A DNA stretch of 64,000 nt from Halospeciosus flavus (GCF_029814175.1 NZ_CP122312.1:3038001-3102000), one strand, 5' to 3'. Positions 1 through 8,888 are shown, numbered from the stretch's first letter. The notes: generated from the letters alone by a model not told the origin. Numbers and translations are program-made.

Positions 1-753
1 CGCGTCGCAGAACCCACCGTCTACGGTGAGGATCTCGCCGGTGGTGTAACTCGCGGCGTCGCTGGCGAGGTAGATCGCCGCGCCGACGAGTTCCTCGGGC
101 GTCCCCATCCGCCCCAGCGGCGAGCGCTCCTCGATGATCTGCACCCGGCGGCTCTCCTCGTCGTACTCGTCGGCGGTCTGTGGCGTCACGAAGAAGCCCG
201 GACGGATCGCGTTGACCCGGATGTCGGGACCGAGTTCGGTCGCGGCGGCGCGGGTCAGGCTGTCGACGCCGCCCTTCGCCGCGGAGTAGGCGATTTGCTC
301 GGGGTTCGCGACGCGCCCCGAGATGGAGGAGACGTTGACGATGGCGCCTTCGTCCATCGCGTCGGCGAAGACCTGCATCGTCCGGTAGACCCCGTCGAAT
401 TGCACCGAGGTGACGTGGTCCCACTCCGCTTCTGTCACCTCCTCGATGGTCGAGCGGGCGATGGCTCCCGCCGAGTTGACGAGGACGTCGACGCGGCCGA
501 ACTTGTCGACGACGGCGTCGCAGAGCGCCTCGACCGACGCGCGGTCGGTGACGTCGCACGTCCGTTCGAGCGACTCCGCACCCCGTTCGCGGATCTCGTC
601 GGCGGTGTCCGCGACGGCCGACTCGGTCCGACTCGTCGGGACGACGGCGTGCGCACCGTCCTCGGCGAACCCGCGGGCGATACCGCGTCCGAGGCCGCTC
701 GTCCCGCCGACGACGACGGCGACGGTCCCCGCGACGGTCACGCTCGCTCCCAT
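1..753 (-). CDS. SDR-family oxidoreductase (C-terminus beyond window)
   Basis: This is a short-chain dehydrogenase/reductase with a Rossmann fold, probably NAD(P)-dependent and related to 3-oxoacyl-ACP reductases. The glycine-rich cofactor motif GGTSGLG lies at about residues 16-22, NSAG at 93-96, and the catalytic set is Ser143, Tyr156 and Lys160 (YSAAK). The reading frame is open across base 1, but the visible 251 residues already contain almost the whole fold up to the terminal TVDGG motif, so little is missing. The ATG at 753 begins just before the first beta strand. The substrate cannot be deduced from sequence. Confidence 0.9.
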   Translation of the reverse strand, partial: MGASVTVAGTVAVVVGGTSGLGRGIARGFAEDGAHAVVPTSRTESAVADTADEIRERGAESLERTCDVTDRASVEALCDAVVDKFGRVDVLVNSAGAIARSTIEEVTEAEWDHVTSVQFDGVYRTMQVFADAMDEGAIVNVSSISGRVANPEQIAYSAAKGGVDSLTRAAATELGPDIRVNAIRPGFFVTPQTADEYDEESRRVQIIEERSPLGRMGTPEELVGAAIYLASDAASYTTGEILTVDGGFCDA

Positions 754-861
754 CGCGACACCTCTATGTGATCGACTCGCATACCCGGGCAGTCACGACT
801 AGTCGACAAAAAGCTTCGTCTGCGTGGTGTAGTGTGGCGGACGGTCGGCAGAGTGCGGGCG

Positions 862-1647
862 CTACAGCAGGCCGCCGGCGGTCACGTCGGGTGCGATGCC
901 GTGTGGGGCCGTCAGTGGTGTGACGCTCACTTCTTCGTCGACGCAGGCGCGGCGGTCGGTCCCCTCCGGGTCGGGGATTCGGCGCTCGACGAACTCCTGC
1001 CAGAAGCGGGCCTCGACGTTCACTCCCGATTCGGTGACGGTCGCCTCCAGTTCGTACTCCTCGGAGGGACGGGTGACGCGGTACACCGGGTCGTCGGCGA
1101 TGTCGTCGGCCGGCGCGTTGACGCTGAGGTAGTCGGCGGTGGGGAGGACGTCGCCGCGGGCGAAGCGCGGGACGAGGTCCGCGGCGACGTCGGCCGCGAG
1201 GGTGAACTTCTCCGGTCCGGGGTCGTAGTGGCCGTCGTAGCTGAACTCCCAGTCGTACATCGAGAGGGCGACGGCGGGGAGTTCGAGGAAGCCGGCTTCC
1301 ATCGCCGCGCCGACGGTTCCCGAGCGCCCGAGGATGTGCGCGCCGAGGTTCGGTCCGTCGTTACACCCGGAGACGACGACGTCCGGGTCGCAGTCGAGGG
1401 CGGCGACGCCGAGTGCGACGCAGTCGGCGGGGGTCCCCGCGACCGCGTAGCCGTCGTCGCGCGTCTCGTAGGAGACGGCGCCGTGGGTCCGGGTCTGGCC
1501 CGTCCCGCTCTGGTTCTCCGCAGGGGCGGCGAGCGTCACGGACGCGACACCGCCGGCGTCGCGGAGGTGGTCGGCGACGACGCGAATCCCGGGTGCGTCG
1601 ATGCCGTCGTCGTTCGTCAGGAGGACGTCGAGACCGTCGGTCATCAC
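862..1647 (-). CDS. surE: 5'/3'-nucleotidase SurE
   Basis: SurE is a divalent-metal-dependent phosphatase that removes phosphate from nucleoside 5'- and 3'-monophosphates. The N-terminal family signature LLTNDDGIDAPG is present with the metal-binding Asp pair at residues 13-14. The second metal-site motifs (ENQSGTG near residue 45 and SGCNDGPN near residue 95) are also intact. The length of 261 residues is normal. The protein begins MMTDG, so the start could be one codon further in. It lies downstream of hisD on the same strand, with about 90 bases between them that contain an inverted repeat. Confidence 0.95.
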   Translation of the reverse strand: MMTDGLDVLLTNDDGIDAPGIRVVADHLRDAGGVASVTLAAPAENQSGTGQTRTHGAVSYETRDDGYAVAGTPADCVALGVAALDCDPDVVVSGCNDGPNLGAHILGRSGTVGAAMEAGFLELPAVALSMYDWEFSYDGHYDPGPEKFTLAADVAADLVPRFARGDVLPTADYLSVNAPADDIADDPVYRVTRPSEEYELEATVTESGVNVEARFWQEFVERRIPDPEGTDRRACVDEEVSVTPLTAPHGIAPDVTAGGLL

Positions 1648-1695
1648 TTGAGGTAGCGTCGGGCACCTCCTTCGACCTGTCGCTCACCACCCCTT

Positions 1696-1728
1696 CAGTT
1701 GAACAGTTGTACAATCGTTCAACTGTTC
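1696..1728. promoter_or_regulatory. Nested inverted repeat upstream of surE
   Basis: Two overlapping perfect dyads share the half-site CAGTTG/CAACTG. CAGTTGAAC (1696-1704) pairs with GTTCAACTG (1717-1725), and GAACAGTTG (1701-1709) pairs with CAACTGTTC (1720-1728). The loop contains TTGTACAA. The element lies about 50-80 bases before the surE start and 13 bases after the hisD stop, so it may be an operator for surE or an RNA hairpin ending the hisD transcript. There is no T-run, and the three repeated half-sites favour protein binding. Confidence 0.5.
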
Positions 1729-1740
1729 GGCTCGCCGTCG

Positions 1741-3045
1741 CTACTCCTCGTCTGCGTCCTCGAATCGGACGTCGACGCTGGCGGCGTGGGCCTCCAGTCC
1801 CTCGGCGGTCGCGAGCGTCGTGATCGTGTCGCGGAGGTCGCCGAGGGCGTCGCGGTCGAGACGCTGGACGGTCGTCGAGCGGACGAACGTGTCGACCGAG
1901 AGACCGCCGGTGAGTTTCGCCTTCCCGTTCGTCGGGAGGACGTGGTTCGTCCCGGTGGCGTAGTCGCCGGCCGCGACGGGCGTGTACGGCCCGAGGAAGA
2001 CGCTTCCTGCATTGCTGATGCGGTCGAGGAGTGCCTCGTCGTCGTCGGCCTGGATGGAGAGGTGTTCGGCGGCGTACTCCTCGGCGAAGAGGACGGCCTC
2101 GCTCATCGAGCGGGCGACGAAGACGCCGCTGGCGTCGTTCGAGAGCGTCTCGCGGATGGTGTCGGCCCGGTCGCGCTCGGGGGTCTGTCGCGCCACCTCG
2201 TCGACGACGGCCTCGGCCACAGCCTCGTCGTCGGTGACGACCACGACGCTGGCGTTCGGGTCGTGTTCGGCCTGCGCGAGCACGTCGGCGGCGACGGCGC
2301 TCGGGTCGGCCGTCTCGTCCGCGACGACGAGCAACTCGGAGGGGCCGGCGAGGAAGTCGATGTCGACGTCGCCCCGGACTTCGGCCTTCGCGGCGGTGAC
2401 CCACTTGTTACCGGGGCCGACGACGAGTTGGACGCGGTCGACCGTCTCGGTCCCGTAGGCGAGGGCGGCGACGCCCTGTGCTCCGCCGGCGGCGTAGATG
2501 CGGTCCGCGCCGGCGACGTGGAGTGCGGCGAGCGTCGCGGGGTTCAGTTCGTCGGCGGGCGGTGTGGCGACGGCGACCTGCTCGACGCCCGCCACCTTCG
2601 CCGGGACGACGGTCATCAGCGCGCTGGAGGGGTAGGCCGCCGCGCCGCCGGGGACGTACGCGCCGACGCGCTCGACCGGACGGAAGCGCCGCCCGAGTTC
2701 GCGGTTCCCGAACGTGTCGCGCCAGTCCTCGGGGACCTGCGCCTCGTGGAACTCGCGGACGTTCTCGGCGGCGGTCTCGATGGCGTCCCGGACGTCCTCG
2801 TCGACGCGCTCCTCGTAGGCGCGTTCGGCCTCGTCGGTGATGTCGAGGTTGCCCACCTCCACGTCGTCGAACTCGCGGGCGAACTCGCGGAGCGCGACGT
2901 CGCCCTCCGTACGGACCCGAGAGACGATGTCGCGGACGTCGTCGCGGACGGTCTCGATACCGGCGTCGCGCTGGAAGAGCGCCTGCCGTCGGTCGGGACC
3001 GAGGTCCGCGACGGCTTCGGGCGAGAGTGGAGTGTCGTCAGTCAT
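1741..3045 (-). CDS. hisD: Histidinol dehydrogenase
   Basis: HisD carries out the last two steps of histidine synthesis, oxidising L-histidinol to L-histidine with two NAD+ through a zinc enzyme. The 434-residue protein is the usual length. Family motifs are intact, including VPGGAAAYPSSALM near residue 150, the GPGNKWVTAAKAEV block near residue 235 and the C-terminal GLEAHAASVDVR motif. No other his genes are in the window, which is common in haloarchaea where the his genes are scattered. Confidence 0.96.
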   Translation of the reverse strand: MTDDTPLSPEAVADLGPDRRQALFQRDAGIETVRDDVRDIVSRVRTEGDVALREFAREFDDVEVGNLDITDEAERAYEERVDEDVRDAIETAAENVREFHEAQVPEDWRDTFGNRELGRRFRPVERVGAYVPGGAAAYPSSALMTVVPAKVAGVEQVAVATPPADELNPATLAALHVAGADRIYAAGGAQGVAALAYGTETVDRVQLVVGPGNKWVTAAKAEVRGDVDIDFLAGPSELLVVADETADPSAVAADVLAQAEHDPNASVVVVTDDEAVAEAVVDEVARQTPERDRADTIRETLSNDASGVFVARSMSEAVLFAEEYAAEHLSIQADDDEALLDRISNAGSVFLGPYTPVAAGDYATGTNHVLPTNGKAKLTGGLSVDTFVRSTTVQRLDRDALGDLRDTITTLATAEGLEAHAASVDVRFEDADEE

Positions 3046-3151
3046 GCCACGTGGTTGGTGGGCGGCGCGAAAAACGGTTTCCCATCTGGGGGAGGGTGCC
3101 GACGCTGTCGAGCGCGGAGACGGTTCGGTGGTCGCGCCGAACAGAAAGCAT

Positions 3152-3619
3152 ATGTGTTGGATCTCTGTCTCCTCAGCCGTGTCGGTAAGTGGCCCACCAG
3201 GATTCGTCTCGACGCTCCCCCTCGTCGTCCTTCTCGGCCTCGTCGGGAGTTCGGTAGTCGTCGCGTACTGCGTCCGAACCGTGGCAGCCCGCTACGGCAC
3301 GGACCCGGGGTTCTCCCACGGCGGCATCGTCCTCGTCTGTCTGTGTGCCCAACTACTGGTTCTCGTCTTCGCCGCCCTCGCACTCGTCGGCGTCGGTGGC
3401 CTCCCGTCCGGCCCTCTCTTCGGACCACCGCTACAGACACTCGCGAGAGTCTACGGACTTCCACTCCTCGTCGTCTCGCTCCTCCTGGGGGAGACTCTCG
3501 GGTGGCTCAGCAGTGGCGGTGTCCCGCGTCGACTCAAGTTTCTCTGGAGCGCCCTGTTCGTGGTCGTCCACCTGCTCACAATTCCTGCAGCGTGGGCGGC
3601 CTTCGTCCTCCTGAGGTAG
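3152..3619 (+). CDS. Four-helix membrane protein, unknown function
   Basis: The 155-residue protein has four predicted membrane segments (about residues 25-45, 57-83, 96-118 and 130-152) and short loops. The frame is open further upstream, but that part lies opposite hisD and reads as low-quality shadow sequence. ATG 3152 is the first start beyond hisD, and an in-frame GTG at 3179 is an alternative. It is divergent from hisD and runs toward the alpha/beta hydrolase 48 bases away. I do not recognise a family. Confidence 0.6.
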   Translation: MCWISVSSAVSVSGPPGFVSTLPLVVLLGLVGSSVVVAYCVRTVAARYGTDPGFSHGGIVLVCLCAQLLVLVFAALALVGVGGLPSGPLFGPPLQTLARVYGLPLLVVSLLLGETLGWLSSGGVPRRLKFLWSALFVVVHLLTIPAAWAAFVLLR

Positions 3620-3667
3620 GACCGCCCGAAGCTTTAGCCGGCCGCCCTTCGACGCTCCGAACGAGCC

Positions 3668-4312
3668 ATGTCCGACGACGCCATTCCCGAGCCACTGGAG
3701 ATTCCGGTCGGCGAGGTCACGCTGGAGGCGAACCTCGGCGTCCCCGAGGACCCGCAGGGACTCGTCGTCTTCGCCCACGGGAGCGGGAGCAGTCGCAAGA
3801 GCCCCCGGAACACCGCCGTCGCCGAGACGCTCCGCGACCGCGGTCTCGCGACGCTCCTCTTCGACCTGCTGACCGAGGAGGAAGACCGCGTGCGGGAGAA
3901 CCGCTTCGACATCCCCCTGCTCACCGACCGCCTCGTCGCGGTCACCGACTGGACCGAGGACCACGGCGAGACGGCGGGTCTCGACGTCGGCTACTTCGGC
4001 GCGAGCACCGGTGCGGCCGCGGCACTTCGCGGGGCCGCCCGCCGCCCCGGCACCGTCTCAGCGGTCGTCTCGCGCGGCGGCCGCGTCGACATGGCCGAAG
4101 ACGAACTGCCCGAAGTGGAGGCAGCCTGCCTGTTCGTCGTCGGTGGCGACGACGACCCGGTCCTCGAACTGAACCGTGAGGCCTACGAGCAACTCACCGG
4201 CGAGAAGGAACTCGCAGTGATCGAGGGCGCGGGCCACCTCTTCTCCGGCGAGGGCGAACTGGAGGAAGTCGCCGACCTCGCCGGCGACTGGTTCGTCGAG
4301 CACCTCGGCTGA
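3668..4312 (+). CDS. Alpha/beta hydrolase, dienelactone-hydrolase-like
   Basis: This 214-residue cytosolic hydrolase has the oxyanion-hole motif HGSGSS near residue 38 and a nucleophile elbow GASTG near residue 113. An acidic residue in the GGDDDPV stretch near 161 and the His of GAGHLF near 190 complete the catalytic triad. It resembles short dienelactone-hydrolase or phosphoribosyltransferase-associated hydrolases of haloarchaea. Natural substrate is unknown. The start ATG is the only one that preserves the full first strand. Confidence 0.85.
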   Translation: MSDDAIPEPLEIPVGEVTLEANLGVPEDPQGLVVFAHGSGSSRKSPRNTAVAETLRDRGLATLLFDLLTEEEDRVRENRFDIPLLTDRLVAVTDWTEDHGETAGLDVGYFGASTGAAAALRGAARRPGTVSAVVSRGGRVDMAEDELPEVEAACLFVVGGDDDPVLELNREAYEQLTGEKELAVIEGAGHLFSGEGELEEVADLAGDWFVEHLG

Positions 4313-4416
4313 GGCGGGCGGCCGACCACCGACGCGGGCCGCTCGGTCGGCACGGGAGAACCGACCGTCCGCGCCGGTGACGCAACTCTCAACTGACGTC
4401 CACCCCCTCTTTCGGT

Positions 4417-4785
4417 ATGAGCGACTACCGACCAGGACACTGCAACATCGGCCCGCAGGAGCGTCGGAAACGGGCGCTCGTCGCCGCCGGTGCGTTCCTC
4501 GCCGCCGCGCTCTACACGGCCGCCTGCGCCGTCGGACTCCTGCCCGAGGCCCTCCTCGTCGCCGTCTTCCTGCCGCTCGGCGTCGGCTTCGAGTGGGGAC
4601 TCCAGGCGTACGACGCCTTCTGCGTCCGCCTCGCGGTGCTCGGCCGCTACTCCGTCGACGGCGAGACGGGCACCGTCGAGGACCCCGAGAACAGACACGC
4701 CGACCAACTCGAAGCCACGAAGATCACGGCCGCGGCCATCGTCCTCGCGGCGCTCGTGACGGCCGGAATCCTCCTCACCGTCTGA
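4417..4785 (+). CDS. Small conserved-looking membrane protein
   Basis: The protein has 122 residues with an N-terminal cytosolic motif CNIGPQERRKR, two closely spaced membrane segments (about 20-40 and 44-62), a hydrophilic stretch rich in Asp and Glu, and a final membrane segment near residues 100-121. The coding potential is good: third-position G/C is high and the composition is acidic. I do not recognise a family. Confidence 0.65.
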   Translation: MSDYRPGHCNIGPQERRKRALVAAGAFLAAALYTAACAVGLLPEALLVAVFLPLGVGFEWGLQAYDAFCVRLAVLGRYSVDGETGTVEDPENRHADQLEATKITAAAIVLAALVTAGILLTV

Positions 4786-4818
4786 GGGACCCGGGGAACG
4801 TCGTCACTCTGCAGGAGA

Positions 4819-4836
4819 AGTGTCGCCCGAGACACT
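4819..4836 (+). terminator. Small hairpin downstream of the 4417 gene
   Basis: AGTGTC at 4819-4824 pairs with GACACT at 4831-4836 around a 6-base loop. It lies 34 bases after the stop codon of the preceding plus-strand gene and may mark the transcript end. No T-run follows. The rest of the gap up to 5053 shows nothing I can name. Confidence 0.3.
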
Positions 4837-5053
4837 AACGACCGGCCTCATTCCGGGGCGGCGTGCCGCGTCGGCCGGGAAAACCCTCGTGTCGGGCGGG
4901 CGTGGGTCGCCACCCTGCGCGACGCAGAAGCGTCCCGCGGAATCTCGCGCATCCGGGTTCTCCGCGACGTCATGGCTCCCTGATAGGGTCGCTCGGGCGG
5001 GGACTGAGGGTGCGCGTGTCGGGCTAGGACGCCGAGACGTATGAGCGCTTCCT

Positions 5054-5287
5054 TCAGGTTTCGACCGTCGCGTCCTCGGTCAACTCGTAGACCTCCTCTC
5101 GGGTGGCACAGACACCACACACCGAGCGTGCGAGACCGGCGTCGGCGAGTTCGTCGAGGGCCTCGACGGCGTCCGCCTCGTCGATGCGCGCCTCGCGCGC
5201 GACCTCCGCCGGCGAGAGGGGTCCCCGGTTCGCGAGGACGACGCGGGCGAGCTTCGCGTGACAGGTGAGGGCGCGCGAGTCCGTCAT
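5054..5287 (-). CDS. Small winged-helix protein with a CxxC pair
   Basis: This 77-residue protein looks like a compact winged helix-turn-helix, with PLSPAEVAREARIDEADAVEALDELADAGLA forming the predicted recognition region in two consecutive helices, followed by a CGVC pair that could bind metal or sense redox state. I chose the second in-frame ATG (MTDSRALTCH) because an upstream start at 5314 adds only an uncharacteristic tail. Likely a DNA-binding regulator, but its target is unknown. It sits upstream of the MFS gene only in the physical sense, because both point the same way with the MFS gene placed behind it. Confidence 0.6.
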   Translation of the reverse strand: MTDSRALTCHAKLARVVLANRGPLSPAEVAREARIDEADAVEALDELADAGLARSVCGVCATREEVYELTEDATVET

Positions 5288-5370
5288 GGTCGTCGGATAG
5301 ACGATTCGTGCCAAAAACCCTTGGTAAACCGGCGATACGGGCAGTCACTCCGCACCGCTCCCGTCCCCCG

Positions 5371-6639
5371 TCAGTCGTCGGCGGCGAACGCCGTCCCGCC
5401 AGCCGCGGGATTCGTCTCGACGAGGCGGACGCTGGCGAGCACGGCGGCGCCGAACGCGAGCGAACTCCCGAGGAGGAACGCCGTCCGGTAGGAGGTCGCC
5501 GTCGCGAGCGACCCCACGAGGACGGGACCGAGCAGTCCACCCAGTCCCTTCGCGGTCGTCCGGAGTCCCATGAGTCCGGACTCGTGTTCCGGTGGGGCGA
5601 CGTCGCCGATGAAGGCGACCGCGCCCGTGTTCATCGCGGAGAAGGAGGCCGCGATGAGCACCATCGCGAGGCCGGCGACGACGACGCGGACTCCCTCCGC
5701 GGTGGGCAGCGACGCCGCGGCGGCGAGGACGGCGAACGCACCGCTCCCCGCTATCCCGGCCGTGATGAGGGGCTTGCGGCCGTAGGCGTCGGCCGCCTTC
5801 CCGAAGACGTACATGCAGACGGTCTGACCGGCGGGATTGAGCGCGAGCAGGAGACCCATCACTGCCGTCGAGGCGCCCACCGGTCCGGCGAAGTACGTGG
5901 GGAGGAGGCTGATGACGCCGAGGACGGTCGTGTTGCGCGCGACGAGCGCGACGTACAACCAGCGCAGGCCCCCGCGGTCGAAGTGCTCGCGCTCGTCCGG
6001 TGGCGGGAAGAGTCGCCGGCGGACCTCCGAGACCACGGTCTTCGGGTCGGTCGTCCCGTCGACGTCCGCGGGGTCGGTGACGAGTGCGACGGCGAGCACC
6101 GAGACGGCGCTGACGCCCGCGACGACGAGGTAGAAGGTGTCCGGAGTGGCCAACCCGAGGAGGACGCCCGCGCCGACCTGTCCGACGGTGATACCGGCGC
6201 CGCGGGCGCTGTTGAAGAAGCCCATCTCCGACCCGCGGTCGTCGTCGCCCCCGCGGGCGCTCGCGAACGAGAGCATCACGGGCGAGAACCCGGCGGCGAA
6301 GACGGCGTACAGTCCACGCAGGCCGATGGGGGCCCACACGCCCTCCGCGACGACGAGCAGGGGGACGGTCAAGGTGGCGAGCGCCGACGTCCAGAGGAGT
6401 ACGTCGCGTCGGCGGCCGGTCGCGTCCGCGACCGCACCCCAGAACGGCGCGAACAGCATCATCCCGCCGAAGTAGGCGCCGAGGACCATGCTGACGGCGA
6501 ACGGCGACCCGCCGAGGCGCTCGACGATGACGGCCAGTCCCGTCCCCATGAGGATGGCCGCGGCGAAGCGCGCGACGGCCGCGAGTGCGATGACCGTCCG
6601 CTGTCGCCCGTCGGGACCGTCGAAGGGAGAGCCGTCCAT
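5371..6639 (-). CDS. MFS transporter
   Basis: A 422-residue major facilitator superfamily permease with about twelve membrane segments. The loop between helices 2 and 3 carries the family-type motif GAVADATGRRRD near residue 70. A second related loop (GKAADAYGRKP) follows helix 8 near residue 295, as expected for the duplicated six-helix halves. Composition suggests a drug-efflux or sugar-type carrier, but substrate is not predictable. It is followed on the same strand by the small winged-helix gene. Confidence 0.88.
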   Translation of the reverse strand: MDGSPFDGPDGRQRTVIALAAVARFAAAILMGTGLAVIVERLGGSPFAVSMVLGAYFGGMMLFAPFWGAVADATGRRRDVLLWTSALATLTVPLLVVAEGVWAPIGLRGLYAVFAAGFSPVMLSFASARGGDDDRGSEMGFFNSARGAGITVGQVGAGVLLGLATPDTFYLVVAGVSAVSVLAVALVTDPADVDGTTDPKTVVSEVRRRLFPPPDEREHFDRGGLRWLYVALVARNTTVLGVISLLPTYFAGPVGASTAVMGLLLALNPAGQTVCMYVFGKAADAYGRKPLITAGIAGSGAFAVLAAAASLPTAEGVRVVVAGLAMVLIAASFSAMNTGAVAFIGDVAPPEHESGLMGLRTTAKGLGGLLGPVLVGSLATATSYRTAFLLGSSLAFGAAVLASVRLVETNPAAGGTAFAADD

Positions 6640-6690
6640 CTCCGTTCCGGGAACCTGGGCCGGCGCCGAGTTATAGCCGGCGGCTTCGGC

Positions 6691-7626
6691 TCAGTCCGCG
6701 GACGCGCGACCGTCGGCCCGGCGGAGCGCCGACCGGACCGCCGCCGACTTCACGAGCAGGAAGCCGACGAGGACGGCGACGAAACCGACGACGGTGTTCG
6801 CGGTGAGGGAGTCGCCGAAGAGGAGCCACGCGAACAGCGCCGCGAACGGCGGGATCACGTACTCCAGGAGGCCCACCTGGACGGGGCCGAGACGGTCGAG
6901 CAGGCGGAAGTAGACGAAGAACCCGACCGCACCGGGGATGGCCGCGAGGTAGACCGTCCACCCTACCGCGGCGGGCGACCACGTCGCCGCGGCGAACGAC
7001 TCGCTCGGCAGGACGAGAACCGCGACGTGGAGGAGGGCCGCGCCGACGAGCGCCATCCACGCCTGCATCGGGACCGGTGGGAGCACGGCCCGCGACTCGT
7101 CGGTGAGGACAGCCCCGAGCGTGAAGACGACGGCGGAGGCGAAGACGAGCAGCGTCCCCGTCGAGGTGGCCGCGAGGTTCGAGGGGTCGGGGTTCGCGAT
7201 GACGACGACGCCGACGAACCCGCAGAGGAGACCCGCGATAGTCGAGACGGAGAGGTTCTGCCCCGGCCGGACGAAGCGGTTGAGCGCGGGCGTCAACACG
7301 GGGATGAGTCCGACGAGCGTGGAGGCGACGGCCGCGGGGACGTGTTGCTGGCCGGCGAACAACAGCGCGTGGTGGACACCGATGGTGAGCGCGCCGCCGG
7401 CGAGGACCGGCGACCAGTCGCCCCACCCGCGCGGGCGGAGAGCGCACAGGTCCTCGCGGTGGCGCACGGCCGCGGCGGCGAACAGGAGGAGGGCCATCAA
7501 GTCGAAGCGGAGGGCGGCGAGCAGGACGGGCGGGACCGACGCCAGCGCGGCCTCCGTGGCGACGAACGCGCTCCCCCACACCGCGGCGAGCGCGAGGAAC
7601 GCGATTACGTCTCGACGGTCGTTCAC
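6691..7626 (-). CDS. EamA/DMT-family transporter
   Basis: The 311-residue protein has about ten membrane segments arranged as two EamA repeats (about residues 10-140 and 155-300). The first repeat starts with the typical WGSAFVATEAAL motif near residue 16. Members export metabolites or amino acids, but specificity cannot be read from sequence. It lies 51 bases upstream of the MFS gene on the same strand, so the two could be co-transcribed. Confidence 0.88.
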   Translation of the reverse strand: MNDRRDVIAFLALAAVWGSAFVATEAALASVPPVLLAALRFDLMALLLFAAAAVRHREDLCALRPRGWGDWSPVLAGGALTIGVHHALLFAGQQHVPAAVASTLVGLIPVLTPALNRFVRPGQNLSVSTIAGLLCGFVGVVVIANPDPSNLAATSTGTLLVFASAVVFTLGAVLTDESRAVLPPVPMQAWMALVGAALLHVAVLVLPSESFAAATWSPAAVGWTVYLAAIPGAVGFFVYFRLLDRLGPVQVGLLEYVIPPFAALFAWLLFGDSLTANTVVGFVAVLVGFLLVKSAAVRSALRRADGRASAD

Positions 7627-7719
7627 AGAACTCGTAGCCGGCGGGCGGATTCAAGGGTTTCGAGTCGACGTCGGTGGCACCACCAAACGCTTAGGTCCCC
7701 GCCCGTCTCACACCCACGC

Positions 7720-8673
7720 ATGACGGACATCGCCGTCCTCCGCGCGGACACGCACGGTCTCTCGGCCCGCGACTACGCCGACGAGATTCGCGAGCGCCTC
7801 CCCGACGCCGAGGTCGCCTACGCGGCGACCCCACAGCACGAGCGCCAACTCGTCCGCGACGCCCGCGTCGTCACGGGCGTCGACGTCGACGCCGACCTCC
7901 TGGACGAGGCCGACCGCCTCGAACTGTTCGCCTGCGCGTACGCGGGCACGGGCCACCTCCCGCTCGACGCCCTCGAAGCCCACGACGTCGCGGTCACGAA
8001 CGCGGCGGGCATCCACGCGCCGAGCATCGCCGAACAGGTGCTCGGCTACGTCCTCACGTTCGCCCGCAACCTCCACGAAGGCTTGCGACGCTCCGACCAA
8101 CGTGAGTGGCGCCACTTCCAGGGGTACGAACTCACCGACTCGACGGTCACTATCGTCGGACTCGGGGCTATCGGCCAGGCGGTCGCCCAGCGCCTCCAGG
8201 GCTTCGACGTCGACACCATCGGCGTCCGCTACACCCCCGAGAAGGGCGGCCCCACCGACGAGGTGGTGGGCTTCGACGACGCGGCCATCCACGACGCGCT
8301 CTCGCGGACCGACTACCTCGTACTCGCGACGCCGCTCACCGACGTCACGCGCGGACTCATCGGCGAGGAGGAACTGCTGACGATGGAACCCGACTCCGTC
8401 CTGATCAACGTCGCGCGCGGTGGCGTCGTCGACACGGACGCCCTGCTCGCGGAGGTACAGCGACAGGGGATTCGCGGGGCGGCACTCGACGTGACCGACC
8501 CCGAACCGCTCCCGCACGACCACCCGCTCTGGACGATGGAGAACGTGATCGTGACGCCCCACAACGCCGGCCACACGCCGAAACACTGGGAGCGACTCGC
8601 CGACATCCTCGCGCGCAACTACGAACGACTGGAGACGACCGGTGCCGAGGAGCTAGAGAACCGCGTCGTCTAG
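7720..8673 (+). CDS. D-2-hydroxyacid dehydrogenase
   Basis: This NAD(P)-dependent dehydrogenase of the phosphoglycerate/glyoxylate reductase family has 317 residues. The N- and C-terminal parts form the catalytic domain, and the central Rossmann domain has the dinucleotide motif GLGAIG near residue 148. The substrate-binding Arg lies in NVARGGVVD near 234, the acid in DPEPLP near 263, and the catalytic His in TPHNAGH near 283. The frame is open far upstream, but that stretch is antisense to two transporters. ATG 7720 starts the true fold. The last four bases overlap a small gene on the other strand. Confidence 0.92.
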   Translation: MTDIAVLRADTHGLSARDYADEIRERLPDAEVAYAATPQHERQLVRDARVVTGVDVDADLLDEADRLELFACAYAGTGHLPLDALEAHDVAVTNAAGIHAPSIAEQVLGYVLTFARNLHEGLRRSDQREWRHFQGYELTDSTVTIVGLGAIGQAVAQRLQGFDVDTIGVRYTPEKGGPTDEVVGFDDAAIHDALSRTDYLVLATPLTDVTRGLIGEEELLTMEPDSVLINVARGGVVDTDALLAEVQRQGIRGAALDVTDPEPLPHDHPLWTMENVIVTPHNAGHTPKHWERLADILARNYERLETTGAEELENRVV

Positions 8674-8828
8674 CAGTTCCGGACGTACCAGAGCGGGAGC
8701 GCGACGCCGAGGAGTGCGACGACGAGGGCGGTGGCGAACCGCGACCCCGCGCCCGCGGCGACGAGGTACCACACGCCGGCGAGGACGGCGAGCGTCGCGG
8801 CTGCCTGGTGGGGGGACCGAGAACTCAT
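8670..8828 (-). CDS. 52-residue two-helix membrane protein
   Basis: The minus strand encodes a 52-residue protein beginning MSSRSPHQAA. It has two hydrophobic segments, about residues 11-26 and 32-47, separated by GAGSR, and ends in YVRNC. Its stop overlaps the stop region of the D-2-hydroxyacid dehydrogenase by four bases, tail to tail. The combination of a clean start, two membrane spans and haloarchaeal codon use makes it plausible, but I cannot name a family. Confidence 0.5.
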   Translation of the reverse strand: MSSRSPHQAAATLAVLAGVWYLVAAGAGSRFATALVVALLGVALPLWYVRNC

Positions 8829-8888
8829 GGTACCTAGTAGCACGCCGCGAGTAAAGAAAGTCGTCGGTGCCCGTGGCCGTGGGTGGCC

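Noticed and set aside
2837..3151. N-terminal extension of the four-helix membrane protein
   Set aside because: It lies opposite hisD and is Ser/Arg-rich shadow sequence; ATG 3152 is the first start beyond hisD.
1699..4179. A plus-strand frame of more than 800 codons running over hisD and the next genes
   Set aside because: It is antisense to hisD, low in complexity and high in Arg, which is typical of G+C-rich shadow frames.
4786..5053. A short gene in the gap before the winged-helix protein
   Set aside because: Frames on both strands are short, Arg/Ser-rich and lack start signals.
5308..7719. A very long plus-strand frame joining the region antisense to the transporters with the D-2-hydroxyacid dehydrogenase
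   Set aside because: The first 800 residues are antisense to two good transporter genes and lack fold features; the real start is ATG 7720.
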